From Ilex aquifolium (Eukaryota > Streptophyta > Magnoliopsida > Aquifoliales > Aquifoliaceae): a DNA stretch of 64,000 nt. Made by a program: the position numbers and the translations under genes. Position 1 is the stretch's first letter, and each line of letters starts with the position of its first letter. Under the pieces are notes generated by a model. The model had not been told where the DNA came from, ran no database searches, and worked only from the letters and a program-made list of their open reading frames with translations. This document shows positions 22,414 through 33,481 of the stretch, piece after piece. Location: contig OX637405.1 in assembly GCA_951799425.1 (NCBI GenBank), positions 23,573,371 through 23,637,370 of the forward strand, read 5' to 3'.

Positions 22414-24140
22414 CGGATTCACCAAGGATGGTCCTACTCTCTCCGCAATTTACTCAACTCTATCCATATGATTTCTCTGTTGATTTTTTTTCTGTTTTTT
22501 GTTTTTTAACTCTTTTTTTTCCTTTTTTTTTCCCTTGATATTTCAAGAGATCGACAATAGGAAAAGGTGGTGTTAAGAAATTACACCGAAGAAAAAAAGT
22601 TTTGCTATGAAATTACAGTGAAACAACAACAACAACAAGAACAACAACTATGAGTGCATTTACGAGAGACAGACAGACGAAGAAACAGAAACTCTTACAG
22701 ACTTGAACGTACCTATAATATATATATAGTTGAAGCAGGAGCATACCATATAGGAAGAGACAACGTCAATGTTTCTCCGGCAGATGTATCAAGCAGAGGT
22801 GAGATATTGAGTAGTCAGCTACTTGATCGGGTTGCCCTCTAGTGCCTGGAAGTTGCTGTTAAGTGTTAAGCCAAACAAATTCCAATTGCATCAGACAACA
22901 CAAGTTTTGAATCAAAAGAAGAAAGAAACTAAAGGAACGCCAATAATTCAAAGGATGAAAAAGTAGACAAAGCCCACTTTGTCCGACATTTTAAGTCAAT
23001 AGCATTTAATATGGGTATTGTAATTACTTGTGCTAATTAATATTACTTTTTTGTTGAATTAAGCAAAAAGAAATTTATAAGAAGACAATAGCAATGAAAC
23101 TGTTACGATCCAGCATGTGATCTCTTGGGGACATTTCCCTCATAAAGTGGTTTCCAGGGGAACCTTTAATCTATAAGTTTGTAGTAATTGGTATCAAAAC
23201 AAGCTACCATAATGAGTATGAGATCAAACGTAACATGAGTTACAACTCTTTGTGATCGAGTCACACAAGGGACAAGTTATATAGGCTAGATTAAAATGTC
23301 TTGATGTTATGAATAAGTACGGTCTAAGTCACTGAATACTAATAAGTGAGTAAAACAATCAAAAAAAAAATAAGTATTAGTGGATTAATGTCGATAGAGT
23401 GAGCCATGATAAAAGTTGGCCAGAAGTGTCAATTTTTAAGGACAAAGTGTACCCATGGATTCATATCAAATACCAACCATTATGCATAAATGGATGATTA
23501 AATCTAGTGATAGGGATTTGGATCTATACACTTTAAATTTCTTCAACGGTAGGTCATCTTTGATGAATTTAAGTATGGGGTCTAATATACGATAATCTAC
23601 CATTATAAAAATTTTAAAATGTAACTTGGTCTGCCTTATGGAGGGCATGATTGTTTTCACATGAGATTAAAACAGACGGCCAAACACAGTCAAAAGATAC
23701 GGTGGCATCTGATCAGGACTGCAATTGATGAGACACATGCTGCATGGGACCAAAGAATATGACTTTGCAAACATTGGGTTAGTGGTGGTAGTTCTGGCCA
23801 CATGTGCAGTGGGTGGTGGTAAAATTATTTTTATTTTATTTAAATGTAATTTAAATAAGTTCAACCGAACAATATTTTTTTGATTCAAAGTACTTTTCAT
23901 CATAAGGGTTGAAAATGAGTTTTTTACAAGTCATCTCAACCACCATTTTAGCTAACAAAATTTTAAGAGAATCAAGGGCGACCAATTTAGTTAGGCCTAA
24001 TTGGTCAAGCTAACACAAAAATAAAAGTAAAATTTTGCGTTAATTGTATTTTTAGTTGCTAAATTGTGTTATGTTTTGTCAATTTAGTCCTCATTGTATT
24101 AATTTTGTCAATATCCTCATTAAAGTATTAAAACGGTCAA
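22414..24140. other. AT-rich intergenic sequence
   Basis: No ORF or element is recognised. A short CAA-rich microsatellite lies at about 22622-22648 and a T-rich tract at 22480-22535. The short ORFs here show no coding character. Confidence 0.5.
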
Positions 24141-24149
24141 TTAAGTTTT

Positions 24150-24658
24150 GGGCAAATGGTAGTTTGCACCCCAAAAGATTAAAAATTTCTCAATTTACAC
24201 CCTCAAAGATCAATTATCTTAAATTGCACCCTCAATTAAATTAATTGGTAGCAATGTAGCCACAATCATAACGTCCATTGCGATTTTCATCAAATTGACA
24301 GTCATGTGAGACGTATGTGAAAAGGGGAAGAGTCATAATCTAACAAAAATCATCACGTGCATTTCACGTGGTTGTCAATTTGATGAAAATCGCAATCTCG
24401 ACCATAACGTCCATGATGATTTTTATTAGATTGAAAGACACATGAGACGCACATGAAAAGGGGAGCCCCATAATCCGACAAAATTCATCACATGCATCTA
24501 AAATGACTAACAATTTGATGAAAATAGCAACGAACATTATGGTTGGGGTCACGTTGCTACTAATTAATTTAATTGATAGTGCAATTTAAAATAATTGATC
24601 TTTGGGGGTAAAAATTGATTTTTTTTTAATATTTCAGGGTGCAAACTGTTATTTTCCT
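24150..24658. mobile_element. Mutator-like non-autonomous element (509 bp) with long TIRs
   Basis: Imperfect terminal inverted repeats of about 115 bp begin GGGCAAATGGTAGTTTGCACC on the left; the right end, reverse-complemented, reads AGGAAAATAACAGTTTGCAC. Both arms then share AAAGATCAATTAT and TTAAATTGCA. A 9-bp direct repeat TTAAGTTTT flanks it (24141-24149 and 24659-24667), as is typical of Mutator-like elements. There is no transposase. Inner repeats carry ATCACGTGCATTTCACGTGG and related copies. Confidence 0.8.
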
Positions 24659-24667
24659 TTAAGTTTT

Positions 24668-25560
24668 TAATGGAAATAATCCCATTTTGGTCACTTGATA
24701 CAGTCGAAAAGAATAACACATGGTCACTTCTGTTAAAAAACTTAACGGATTGTTTGGTTAAAAACTATTTAAACACAGATTGAATATTTTATGGATTTTT
24801 TTTTTACCATTAATACTTTAGGGAAGTCCATCACGCGTTGGATAGTGAGTCTTGTTCCAAGTAATTCCAAAGCAAATAAAATACTTCTTTAATAAGAACT
24901 CTCATGTAAGATAAAGGCTTTCAATCTAATTTAAATCCCAAACAAACACTACCGAGTTCTTTGCCGCTTGAATCTTCTAAATAGAATTCAATTAGGGGAA
25001 TTCAAAAACAAGCCATAACTAACACCTTCATTGCAAGTGAACAAACTAAGAATTGAAAATAACTTAGAATTGCAAACAAAATGACATCAATATAAACGAC
25101 AAAAAAGAATTGTTGTATGAACTACTGTACTTGAAATTAAATTAAAAGTAGGTCAACAGAATGACGATTTTAGAGTACAAAAAAAACTAAATTAAACAAT
25201 GTAAAAGAAGGCTCTGTTATACTGTCTGTATGTGTATGTGATGGAGAGATCCTTTCTTGGTAGCCTGTGCCTATATATTTATAAGTGGTGGCTCTTAACT
25301 GCTAGAGCATCTCTTTCGACCATGAGGCCAATTGGTGTTGACAACAGTAAGATGTAAGCTGGACTCTACAAATCATGAATAGTCAAGTGTTGTTGAAGTG
25401 AATTTGGTCATAGTTTCAGGTGAACTTCTTTTGAGAAAATCAATTTGCACTTTTTGATCTTGTTCAAGTGAATTTGGGTATAAAAAACTATGACTAATTT
25501 ACTGATTTAATGATATGATTTTATTGTAAACATTGAATTAATAACAAAACATAAATCTTA
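24668..25560. other. AT-rich intergenic sequence
   Basis: I see no gene, terminal repeats or structured RNA here. Confidence 0.4.
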
Positions 25561-25700
25561 CCTAATATCATGAATATCCTTGGCCCGTTATCTCCTCAAG
25601 TTGGATTTCCATATCTGTCTCTTTTCCTTTGACTTGCCGGTGCAAAAAGGGATGGCAATGAATATCATGAATATCCTTGGCCCGTCTCTCCTTCCTTTGA

Positions 25701-25937
25701 CCAGCTTTCTCCTCAATTTGGATTTCTATATCCGTCTCTCCTTCCTTTGACTTGTAGGTGCGAAAAGGAGTGGCCAACCCCAGCTTTCTCCTCAATGTGG
25801 ATTTTCATATCCGTCTCTCCTTCCTTTGACTTGTAGGTACGAGAGGGAGTGGCCAACCCCAGCTCTCTCCTCAATTTGGATTTTCATATCTGTCTTTCCT
25901 TCCTTTGACTCATAGGTGCGAAAGGGAGTGGCCAACC
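25701..25937. repeat. 79-bp tandem repeat, three units plus degraded edges
   Basis: Units start with CCAGCTYTCTCCTCAATKTGG at 25701, 25780 and 25859, and a partial unit starts at 25938. A more diverged partial unit precedes them (about 25590-25700). The period is constant at 79 bases. Each unit encodes a similar minus-strand peptide (LGLATPFRTY-SKEG), but because 79 is not a multiple of three the frame changes from unit to unit. Protein coding is therefore unlikely. Confidence 0.88.
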
Positions 25938-26236
25938 CCAGCTTTCTAACATCAATGTAATCTCTATGGTAGACATCCTTTCTATGTTTGATAGGATCTA
26001 CAATTAATTTAATAATCATAGTGAATTAGATCAACACATTTACATTAATCTCATACAAAGACACAATAGTATTATATGTCTCTATACATATTCCTTCCTT
26101 CCACTTTTTCATTCATACCAAACATAAAAAAAAAAAAAATCAATCCTTAGTTTTTACTTCTATTTTTACCGTTCTATCTTTTTATCCATCCTACCAAACG
26201 AAGCATTAGAGACATAATCACACTCAATCCAACCGA

Positions 26237-26290
26237 CAGTGATGGAGCCACTATTGGCTTAGGGAGGCACATGCCCACCCTCAAAAAAAA
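26237..26290. repeat. hAT-like terminal sequence
   Basis: Starts CAGTGATGGAGCCACTATTGG, resembling the CAGTGGCGGAGCCA ends of common plant hAT MITEs. A possible opposite end, GGCCGGCCCTG, lies at 27906-27916. I found no matching 8-bp duplication, so the pairing is unproven. Confidence 0.35.
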
Positions 26291-26509
26291 TTTCCAAACA
26301 TTACTTTTGTATGTATTAAATATTTCTTGAACATATTTCTTGGAATCCACAAGATCATATTTACCATTTGCAACTAATTTGCCTTTTATGAAATAGAAGA
26401 AATAGTTTGATCTATCATAAATATATTGTATTAATTAAAATTAGATTAATTAAAAAAATTAAATACCTTTTCAATGACTTTTGAGAAAAAAAAATGTGTA
26501 CAATATGTG

Positions 26510-26534
26510 GAGAGAGAGAGAGAGAGAGAGAGAG
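26510..26534. repeat. (GA)n microsatellite
   Basis: An uninterrupted GA dinucleotide run of 25 bases in AT-rich sequence. Confidence 0.95.
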
Positions 26535-27029
26535 TGAAAATGTAGGAGATAGGTTTTTTTTACTTTATTAGGTAAAAAAAATTCTGGGCATGTGAAACGA
26601 GAATATGAGAGAGAGAGAAGATAGGTGATTAGGGGAAATATAAATATATTATTTGTAAAAAATGATATTAATTAATAGATGGAAAAAAGAGAGTGGGCGG
26701 AGTTATCCGTTAGGTATAGAACTTTAGAAAGAGTGATTTGGTTGTAATTAACCGTTCGTTGTAGACTTGACCGTTCGTTGTAAAATTTTGGAAGTAGTTT
26801 GGGTGGAGCTGACGGTTAGATATAAAATTTTAAAAAGAATGACAGATAAAAAGTCATAATTAATTTGGGAGAAAATTGTAAAAAGTACACAAAATTAGAT
26901 TTATTTATTAAAAAATAAATAGCTCTTAATGTTAGGCAATTAAATCTTTATTTTTAGAACTTATTATGTCTAAGTACACAATTTAAATTTTTGTGATTTT
27001 CTTTTGACATATTTTTCCTCATATATATA

Positions 27030-27640
27030 TATAGAAAAATAAAAACTCATAATAAATCTTCTCCATTTTTTTAGAGATATGTTTCAAAAATTTTGGAAAC
27101 TTTTTAAATTTGACAATTAAAATTAAGGAATTTTAATTATCTTATCTTAGAAAGTACTAAAATTAAAGAATTTTAATTTTACATTAGATTTAATTTAGTA
27201 ACGTATATATGTGTTAATATATATAATACTCCTACTTTGTTTGGATATACTGTATTGATACACTTTAAAGGATTTAAAAAATTAAAGTATATCAATATAG
27301 TGTATCAAAAACAATGTAAGAGTAATAGTAACTAGGGTTTAAAAATTATACAAATTTAAAATGTATCAATATAGTGTACCAAAACAATGTAAGAGTAGTA
27401 GAAATTAGGCTTCATAATGTAATTTCGTAGTATTATATATACATATACATATATACATATACATACATATATATATTAACACATATATACGTACCAAATT
27501 AAATATAAAATCAAAATTCTTTAATTTTAGTTGTCAAATTTTAAAAGTTTTTAAAAATTTTAAAACATGTCCTTAAAAAAATAAAAAGATTTATTATGAG
27601 TTTTAATTTTCCTAAATTTTAGATCTTTGTTTTATTAGAA
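27030..27640. repeat. Large imperfect inverted repeat, AT-rich
   Basis: The left arm (about 27030-27220) and right arm (about 27465-27640) are inverted copies: ACTCATAATAAATCTT on the left mirrors AAGATTTATTATGAGT on the right, and GTATATATGTGTTAATATAT mirrors ATATATTAACACATATATAC. The centre holds two direct copies of a TGTATCAATATAGTGTA motif. It is bounded by TA-rich tracts (a TA microsatellite near 27645-27665), so exact ends and target duplication cannot be read. Probably a foldback or MITE-type element. Confidence 0.65.
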
Positions 27641-27905
27641 CTCCTATATATATATATATATATATTTCCAACATTTTTTTTAGAAAATTTATTTACAATA
27701 AAAGGGTATTCAAGTTTTTTTCTATCTTAAGTAAATTTTTTTACAAAATATTTTTTTATATGCTTTTTAATAATTAAATCTAATTTCGTGTATCAATTTA
27801 CAAAAATCCCTTAATTTGGACTTTTATCTTTAAATGGGTTTGGCCACATTTATTTGAGGCCCTTCAGTTTTTGAGATCCGGCCATTTTAGTGGTTAAGGA
27901 TCTCG

Positions 27906-27916
27906 GCCGGCCCTGA
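27906..27916. repeat. hAT-like terminal motif
   Basis: GGCCGGCCCTG is the inverted form of the CAGGGCCGGCC end of the element at 30110-30648. No partner with a matching 8-bp target duplication was found. Confidence 0.35.
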
Positions 27917-28115
27917 CTAGTAGACCCCACTTCTAATTTTATTGTATTTTCTTACGAACAATAATGTGCTGTACAGTAACTTACACAGTTGGAGACCACC
28001 TTCTTGCTTTCACTTTTCTTTTTCTTCCGTTGACCACCGACGGAACCAATAATTACAATAATCACACTTGGTTACTTTCCCCACACTTTGCTTTAGATTT
28101 GGTGAGAGGTATACC

Positions 28116-29197
28116 TAGGGCTGTCCATGGGCCGGGCCGGACTTGGCCCATGAATTTTTTTTTGGGCCGGGCTTAGGTAGTATATGCCCAAGCCCGTACT
28201 CAGGCGAGTGGTGGGCCGGGTTCGGGTAGGGGTAAGCTACCCACAGCCAGCCCGTCACCTATTGGGCGGGCTTTGCGGGCGGGCTTTCTGGGTGGGCCTG
28301 TTTGGGCAGGCTTTGTTGGGCCTTTTGGAAGCGAACTATTTTAAGTTATGGTAGTCATTTAATTATAAAAATTGGTTGAACAAATTTAAAAAGTTAAGTT
28401 GTAATAAGTAATTTAATGTAATATTGAACATATTCGTAGAATTGATAATTGATACAAATAAAATGGCTTCTAGTATTACCAATAAACATAACTAAAGAGG
28501 ATTTATTAAAACTAAAACATAAAAGAAAACAAAATGAAAAGTAAGGGTTTGATAATATTATCTAAATTATATTGAAATAAATCTTATATTAAATAAAACT
28601 CTAGTGCATTTATGCAATTTCATTTGAAAATTCAGAAACTTGTCATCAATTAATGAAAATAGTTAGAAATAAATAATAATAAATTTAATTATTTTAACAA
28701 TTCATTTTTATCTTTTAAAAGAAAGAATATGAAAAGCTTGACTATGTGTAATATTAATGAAGTTATATACTTTTATTAATATAAATTTCATATTAATAAT
28801 GTTAGTATTGTGACTTGTGCTAGTCAAATTGTCCAATTAAAAGTTTAACATCAATCTAGTCTTATTAATATGAGTTCTAAATTAAATAAGACTAGTTTGT
28901 CTTTATATATTGTTTTAGAGTTAAAGTAGTCAATCAAAAATTTTTCTTAATAGTGTACTTTTATTATTAGTATAGATATGTATATATATATATGGTATGT
29001 GGGCTTCGGGCGGGCTTCGGGTATGTGGGCTGATTATTGGGCCGGGCTTCGGGCCGGGTAGTGGGTTTAGGGGTAAACCCAAGCCCTTTCGTAAAGGATA
29101 TTGGGCTCGGGCTCGGGCGGGCCTATCGGGCTTCGGGTCTATTTTTTCGGGCCGGATAACGGGACCCGTGGGGTAACCCGGCCCATGGACACCCCTA
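28116..29197. mobile_element. hAT-type non-autonomous element (1082 bp), 8-bp TSD
   Basis: The terminal inverted repeats are TAGGGCTGTCCATGGGCCGG on the left and, reverse-complemented from the right, TAGGGGTGTCCATGGGCCGG. The perfect 8-bp duplication GGTATACC flanks it at 28108-28115 and 29198-29205. The sub-terminal parts are G/C-rich, with repeated GGGCGGGCTT-type motifs (28150-28330 and 28995-29180); the middle is AT-rich with no ORF. No transposase. A Helitron-like 5' end motif (AGTATAGA at about 28970) lies inside, without a partner. Confidence 0.93.
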
Positions 29198-29343
29198 GGT
29201 ATACCCACAACAAGTTTTTTATGCGCGTGTCTTATCTCAAAGCTTTTAAGGATAAAAGTCTATAAGATCAACCCCTTAAAAAAATATTGTTAATGAATGA
29301 GATTTTTTAAAAACTTTACTATTATTTTATTTTTATATTTTAT

Positions 29344-29526
29344 TATCATTACTATAATCATCACACCGCTGCAACTATCACCGTCAACCACTATTACCAC
29401 CCAAACCACTATTACCACCCTAACCACCACCACCACTGTCACAAACTATCATCACTCCGTCACCACCAACCACTACCATCACTTACCTTCGCCACCACCC
29501 ACCCACCACCATTACCTTCACTCACT
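29344..29526. repeat. CAC/CCA-rich degenerate simple repeat
   Basis: Irregular runs of CACCAC, CATCAC and ACTACC. They give spurious T/H/P-rich ORFs. A continuation lies at 30657, on the other side of two inserted MITEs. Confidence 0.85.
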
Positions 29527-30108
29527 TAGGTGTGTCCATGAGTTAGGTCGGGTTAGGCTCGCGAAATTTTTTTCGGATCGGACCTAGGTAAGGTAGGCCC
29601 AAACTCTTACCCGGGCAAATTATTGGGCGGCAGAACTTGACTTCGAGTAGGAGTAGATTACCCACAACCCAATTCGTTACTCACTAGACGGCCCTTGTGG
29701 ACAGGCTTTATATATATATAATATATATAATTTCATTTAAAAAGTTTTCAACTTAACATTTTTATAAATTATATTTTTGAATTAAAATTGAAGTCAAAAT
29801 ATATAAAAAATAAAAAATAAATAATTTTATTTATGAATAGGAGAGGAACCTAATTTTTTTTTTTTTCAATTGAGTATTGAGTGCACCTAATTTTTTTTTA
29901 GAGACATTGTCATCAAACTTTCAACGTTTTAATAGTCAATTTGTTTTCAAACAAATGGGCAGAAGGGCGGGCTTTTAGGATAGGTTTTTGTTGGCAGGCT
30001 CACGGACCAGGTTTTAGGCCGGGTGATGGGTTTGAAGACAAGCTCAAACCCTTTTTTTTTAAAATATTGGGCTCGGACATGCCAATTATCGAGCCATGGA
30101 CACCCCTA
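29527..30108. mobile_element. Degraded hAT-type MITE related to 28116-29197
   Basis: The left end TAGGTGTGTCCATGAG and right end CCATGGACACCCCTA match the termini of the element at 28116-29197. Internal GGGCGG-type motifs are similar but decayed. Its flanks, taken across the later insertion at 30110, are CACTCACT and CCATCACC, which agree at only 5 of 8 bases. They lie in simple repeat, so the duplication is doubtful. It appears to have inserted into the CCA-rich repeat. Confidence 0.7.
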
Positions 30109-30109
30109 C

Positions 30110-30648
30110 CAGGGCCGGCCCAACAATATGAAAAAAAACAAGAGCATGGGCTATAGGCCCCATAATTTTAATTGCATTACTACTAGCCCACAAAAAAAAA
30201 AAAAAAAATTAAATCCATTAAATTTTAAGTCCTAAAAAAGGCCCAAAAAAATTAAGTCCAATCAAAATTTTTATTGCAATAATTTGAGTCCATGATCCAA
30301 TTCATAATATTAAAAACTTAGAAATTAAAAAAATAAAAAAATACTCAAAATTCAACTCGTATTTACTCCCATTATCTCTCTCTCTCTCTCTATCTCTTTC
30401 TCTCTCTTTGGTAAAAAAAACATAAATAAAAATTGAAATTAAACACTCTCTCTCCCTCTCAGTGGTAAAAAATAAAGTAAAAGTTGAAACCTCTTTCTTG
30501 GCAACAATATCACCTCTTTTTTCTGTCTCCCTCACACATAAAAAATTAAAAATAAATTATTTTTTTAGAAAACTAATACTAAAAATAAAAAAAAAACCCT
30601 CATTTAATATTTTCACTTTAGACCTCAAATTATCTTGAACCGCCACTG
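30110..30648. mobile_element. hAT-type MITE (539 bp) with perfect 8-bp TSD, nested
   Basis: The ends are CAGGGCCGGCCCAAC on the left and, reverse-complemented from the right, CAGTGGCGGTTCAAG. The perfect duplication ACCCCTAC is at 30102-30109 and 30649-30656. The left copy of that duplication is the terminal sequence of the MITE at 29527-30108, so this element is younger. The interior is A-rich, with a CT microsatellite (about 30376-30408) and no ORF. Confidence 0.92.
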
Positions 30649-30656
30649 ACCCCTAC

Positions 30657-31064
30657 CATCACCACCACCACCCCTGCCACAAATCGCCACCACCACCACA
30701 ACTACCGTCACCGCCCCATCTCCACCCACCACCATCCCCAAAAACCATCATCACCACCATTGCCACACACCAACCACCCAAAACAATGAAAACCTAAGTG
30801 AACTCAAAAATATAGAAAAAAATATAAACAATGAAGTTTAATATAATGAAACTCTTAGTTCACAAAATAGGGAAAAATTAGTGCACCACCCACCATCACC
30901 GCCAATCACCATTACTGCCAACCACCTCCACCCACCACCCAAAACAGTGAAAATTACTAGTTTCACCTGTTGCCAACCACCCACCACCATAATCCCCCAT
31001 CACCAAACCCACCACCACCACCCATCACCGCCACCACCCACCATCACCAGACGAAATCCTCTTC
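30657..31064. repeat. CCA-rich simple repeat with embedded AT-rich unit
   Basis: CACCAC runs (30657-30780 and 30880-31060) alternate with an AT-rich module containing CCACCCAAAACARTGAAAA and AACTCTTAGTTCA. The same module follows the gap (31265-31450), suggesting a long-period tandem repeat that the assembler could not resolve. Confidence 0.75.
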
Positions 31065-31264
31065 NNNNNNNNNNNNNNNNNNNNNNNNNNNNNNNNNNNN
31101 NNNNNNNNNNNNNNNNNNNNNNNNNNNNNNNNNNNNNNNNNNNNNNNNNNNNNNNNNNNNNNNNNNNNNNNNNNNNNNNNNNNNNNNNNNNNNNNNNNNN
31201 NNNNNNNNNNNNNNNNNNNNNNNNNNNNNNNNNNNNNNNNNNNNNNNNNNNNNNNNNNNNNNNN
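31065..31264. other. Assembly gap (200 N)
   Basis: Exactly 200 unknown bases, likely a placeholder length. It lies inside the CCA-rich repeat. Any ORF crossing it is meaningless. Confidence 0.99.
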
Positions 31265-31561
31265 CCCCACCCACCACCCAAAACAGTGAAAAACTAGTGA
31301 ACTCAAAAATATTTTAAAAAATATAAACAATGAACTCTAATATAATAAAACCTTAAGTTAACAAAATTTTCATATATAGTAAATTTTAATATAATAAAAC
31401 TCTTAGTTCATAAAATTTCACAAACAATGAAATTTAATAGAATGAAACTTATAGTTCATTATCCAAAAATTTCACTGTTTGTTCAACATTTATATTTTAA
31501 ATAAAAATTTATTTTTTCTTTCTTTTTTGTAGTTGGCAATCTAAAACTAAAGTAAATTGAA

Positions 31562-32225
31562 GAAAATAAGAGAGAGGTAAGTTTAGATTAGTAGAGTTGT
31601 TTGACATTAGGGTGTGTGTATGTTGAATTATTTGATTTTGGGGACCGTGATGAGAATATGATTTTTTTTAGTAAAAAAAAAATTTGGATGAATTTTATAC
31701 CATTGGATCAAAGTAGGTAAAAATTAGATTACTCTTGATCATTATTGTGCTTTGATAAATTGAGAATTCAACTTTCTATGTGTCATATTAGATCGATCCA
31801 GTTGCATATGTATTTGTAGGCAAGAGTTAATGAAAATAAGAGAGATGTAAGTTTGGATTAATGAGATTGTTTGACATTGGAGAATGTGTATGTTGAATTC
31901 TTTGACATTAGGGGCTGCAAAGAAAAAATAATATTTTTTGAGTGGAAAAAAAAATTAGATAATTTTATGTGCACCAAATCAACTGCAGTCGTTGGATCAC
32001 TGATCCAACGACTGTAGGTGATTTGGTGTACGTTTTGGTGCATATTTTGGTGCACATAGTATTGCTAAAAAAAATTAGGATGAATTTTGTACCATTGAAT
32101 CAAAGTAAATTAAAATTTAATTATGCTTGACCATTATTATTTTTTTATAAATTGATAATTCAACTTTTTATATGTGATAATCAATCGATTTCAATTGTAT
32201 ACATATTTATAGGCAAAAGTTAATG
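31562..32225. repeat. Tandem duplication, 270-bp unit, second copy enlarged
   Basis: Copy 1 (31562-31831) and copy 2 (31832-32225) both start GAAAATAAGAGAG and share the TTGTTTGACATT, TGGATGAATTTT/AGGATGAATTTT and TTGATAATTCAACTTT blocks. Copy 2 is longer because of the 110-bp MITE at 31957-32066. The copies are diverged, so the duplication is old. Confidence 0.85.
31957..32066. mobile_element. 110-bp MITE with 10-bp target duplication
   Basis: The ends are AGATAATTTTATGTGCACCAA and, reverse-complemented from the right, AGCAATACTATGTGCACCAA. Flanking duplication AAAAAAAATT (31947-31956 and 32067-32076) suggests the Mutator type. The interior is a near-perfect palindrome centred on GTCGTTGGATCACTGATCCA. 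It is absent from the other copy of the 270-bp duplication, giving a before/after comparison of the insertion site. Confidence 0.85.
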
Positions 32226-33363
32226 TTGTCTCAGCAATTTCTTATTTTGGTAGAGTGAATGGAAAACAGAAGTGATACACTTTTTATCTTTGAAATGAAA
32301 AATCTCTACTTTGTTCTTTTGTTTTTGGTAAGAAGATTGGAAAATAAAAAAGATTTTTTTTTTTTTTTTTTTTTGGTATATGTATCAAAAAAGTGGAAGA
32401 AATAAAAAAATATAGATGCATATTTTATCATTGTGTCTATATATGGAATTTAATATATACATGATTTAGAATAGACAAATATAAAGGTAAAATATAATTT
32501 AATACACATAATTAATATTCTATCTAATTTTTCTCTCAATTTTAAAAGGACAAATTTTGGTTAGTCGTAAGGAAGATTAATTCTTTCACTTTTTGTCTTT
32601 CTCATTTCTTTCCTCACTAAGCATGATGATATATCTATATCCTTTCAATTTTTTACTTTTTTGCACTTTATCATCCTTTTATTTTTTTTATTGTAGCAAA
32701 AAAAAACCATAAGTGGCTAATATGATTTCCCACAGCACCTGTAATACCCCATAGTCCTCTTAAATTTGAGGAAGACAAATTTGCTGGTTTCAGGTAAGTT
32801 GATTAGCGCTTTTAACTTGCACTTGAGAAAAGTTGTGTTTTCTCTTCAAATCTAACCATTAGAGGCTGTTTTTAATGATTAACATGGGTGATTTCAAACG
32901 GTACCCAAAAAAAAAAAAAATATATATATATATATATGATACCGTACTTCTAAATTTTATTACTTTAATAGATGTTTTTATAATTTTTGTGGGTTATTTT
33001 ATAGCAAAAAAATTTTAAAACTTTATTAGGTGATTTACCACTTTTTTAGGTATTTTTATCACTATTATTGGTATTTTTACCACAAAAGTGATAAAAATAG
33101 TCATTTCAAGTCACAATAATGATAAAAATATTCATAAAAATGATAAAAATACCTACAAAAATAATAACTCTAATAAGTTATAATTTTATCTTTAAAAATC
33201 AATTAAAGGTTAATTATCAATTTTTAAAAATCAAGTTACACCTTTTGAATACCAAGTTAAAATTTACCCCAATAAGTTATAACTTTATTTTAAAAAATCA
33301 TAACTTTTAATATAATATTAAAATTATATTTCGGTACAGTAGTGGTATACATGTAGTCATACT

Positions 33364-33481
33364 CAGGGGCGAAGCTACACGTATCGGGCTGGGGCAATTT
33401 CCCCCACTGAATTTTGAGGAACAGTCAAGGTACTGTTATAAACCATGTATATACTGAGTTATAATCCTAGCTCCACCCCTG
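33364..33481. mobile_element. Small hAT-type MITE (118 bp)
   Basis: Inverted ends: CAGGGGCGAAGCTA on the left, and TAGCTCCACCCCTG on the right (CAGGGGTGGAGCTA when reversed). The flanks GTCATACT and ATCATAAT agree at 6 of 8 bases, compatible with a decayed duplication. No coding capacity. Confidence 0.75.

Noticed and set aside
25701..25937. CRISPR-like array
   Set aside because: Contiguous 79-bp tandem units without spacers, in a plant genome.
26237..27916. A single hAT element spanning two hAT-like ends
   Set aside because: The 8-bp flanks do not match and the two ends look like different families.
28960..28980. Helitron-like 5' end (AGTATAGA) inside the hAT MITE
   Set aside because: No hairpin plus CTRR partner was found to its left, and a lone end is not enough.
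30881..31330. ORFs crossing the N gap
   Set aside because: They are open only because unknown bases contain no stop codons.
32747..32800. TGTAATACCCC, which resembles a gypsy LTR start
   Set aside because: No matching terminus, PBS, polypurine tract or coding remnant nearby.
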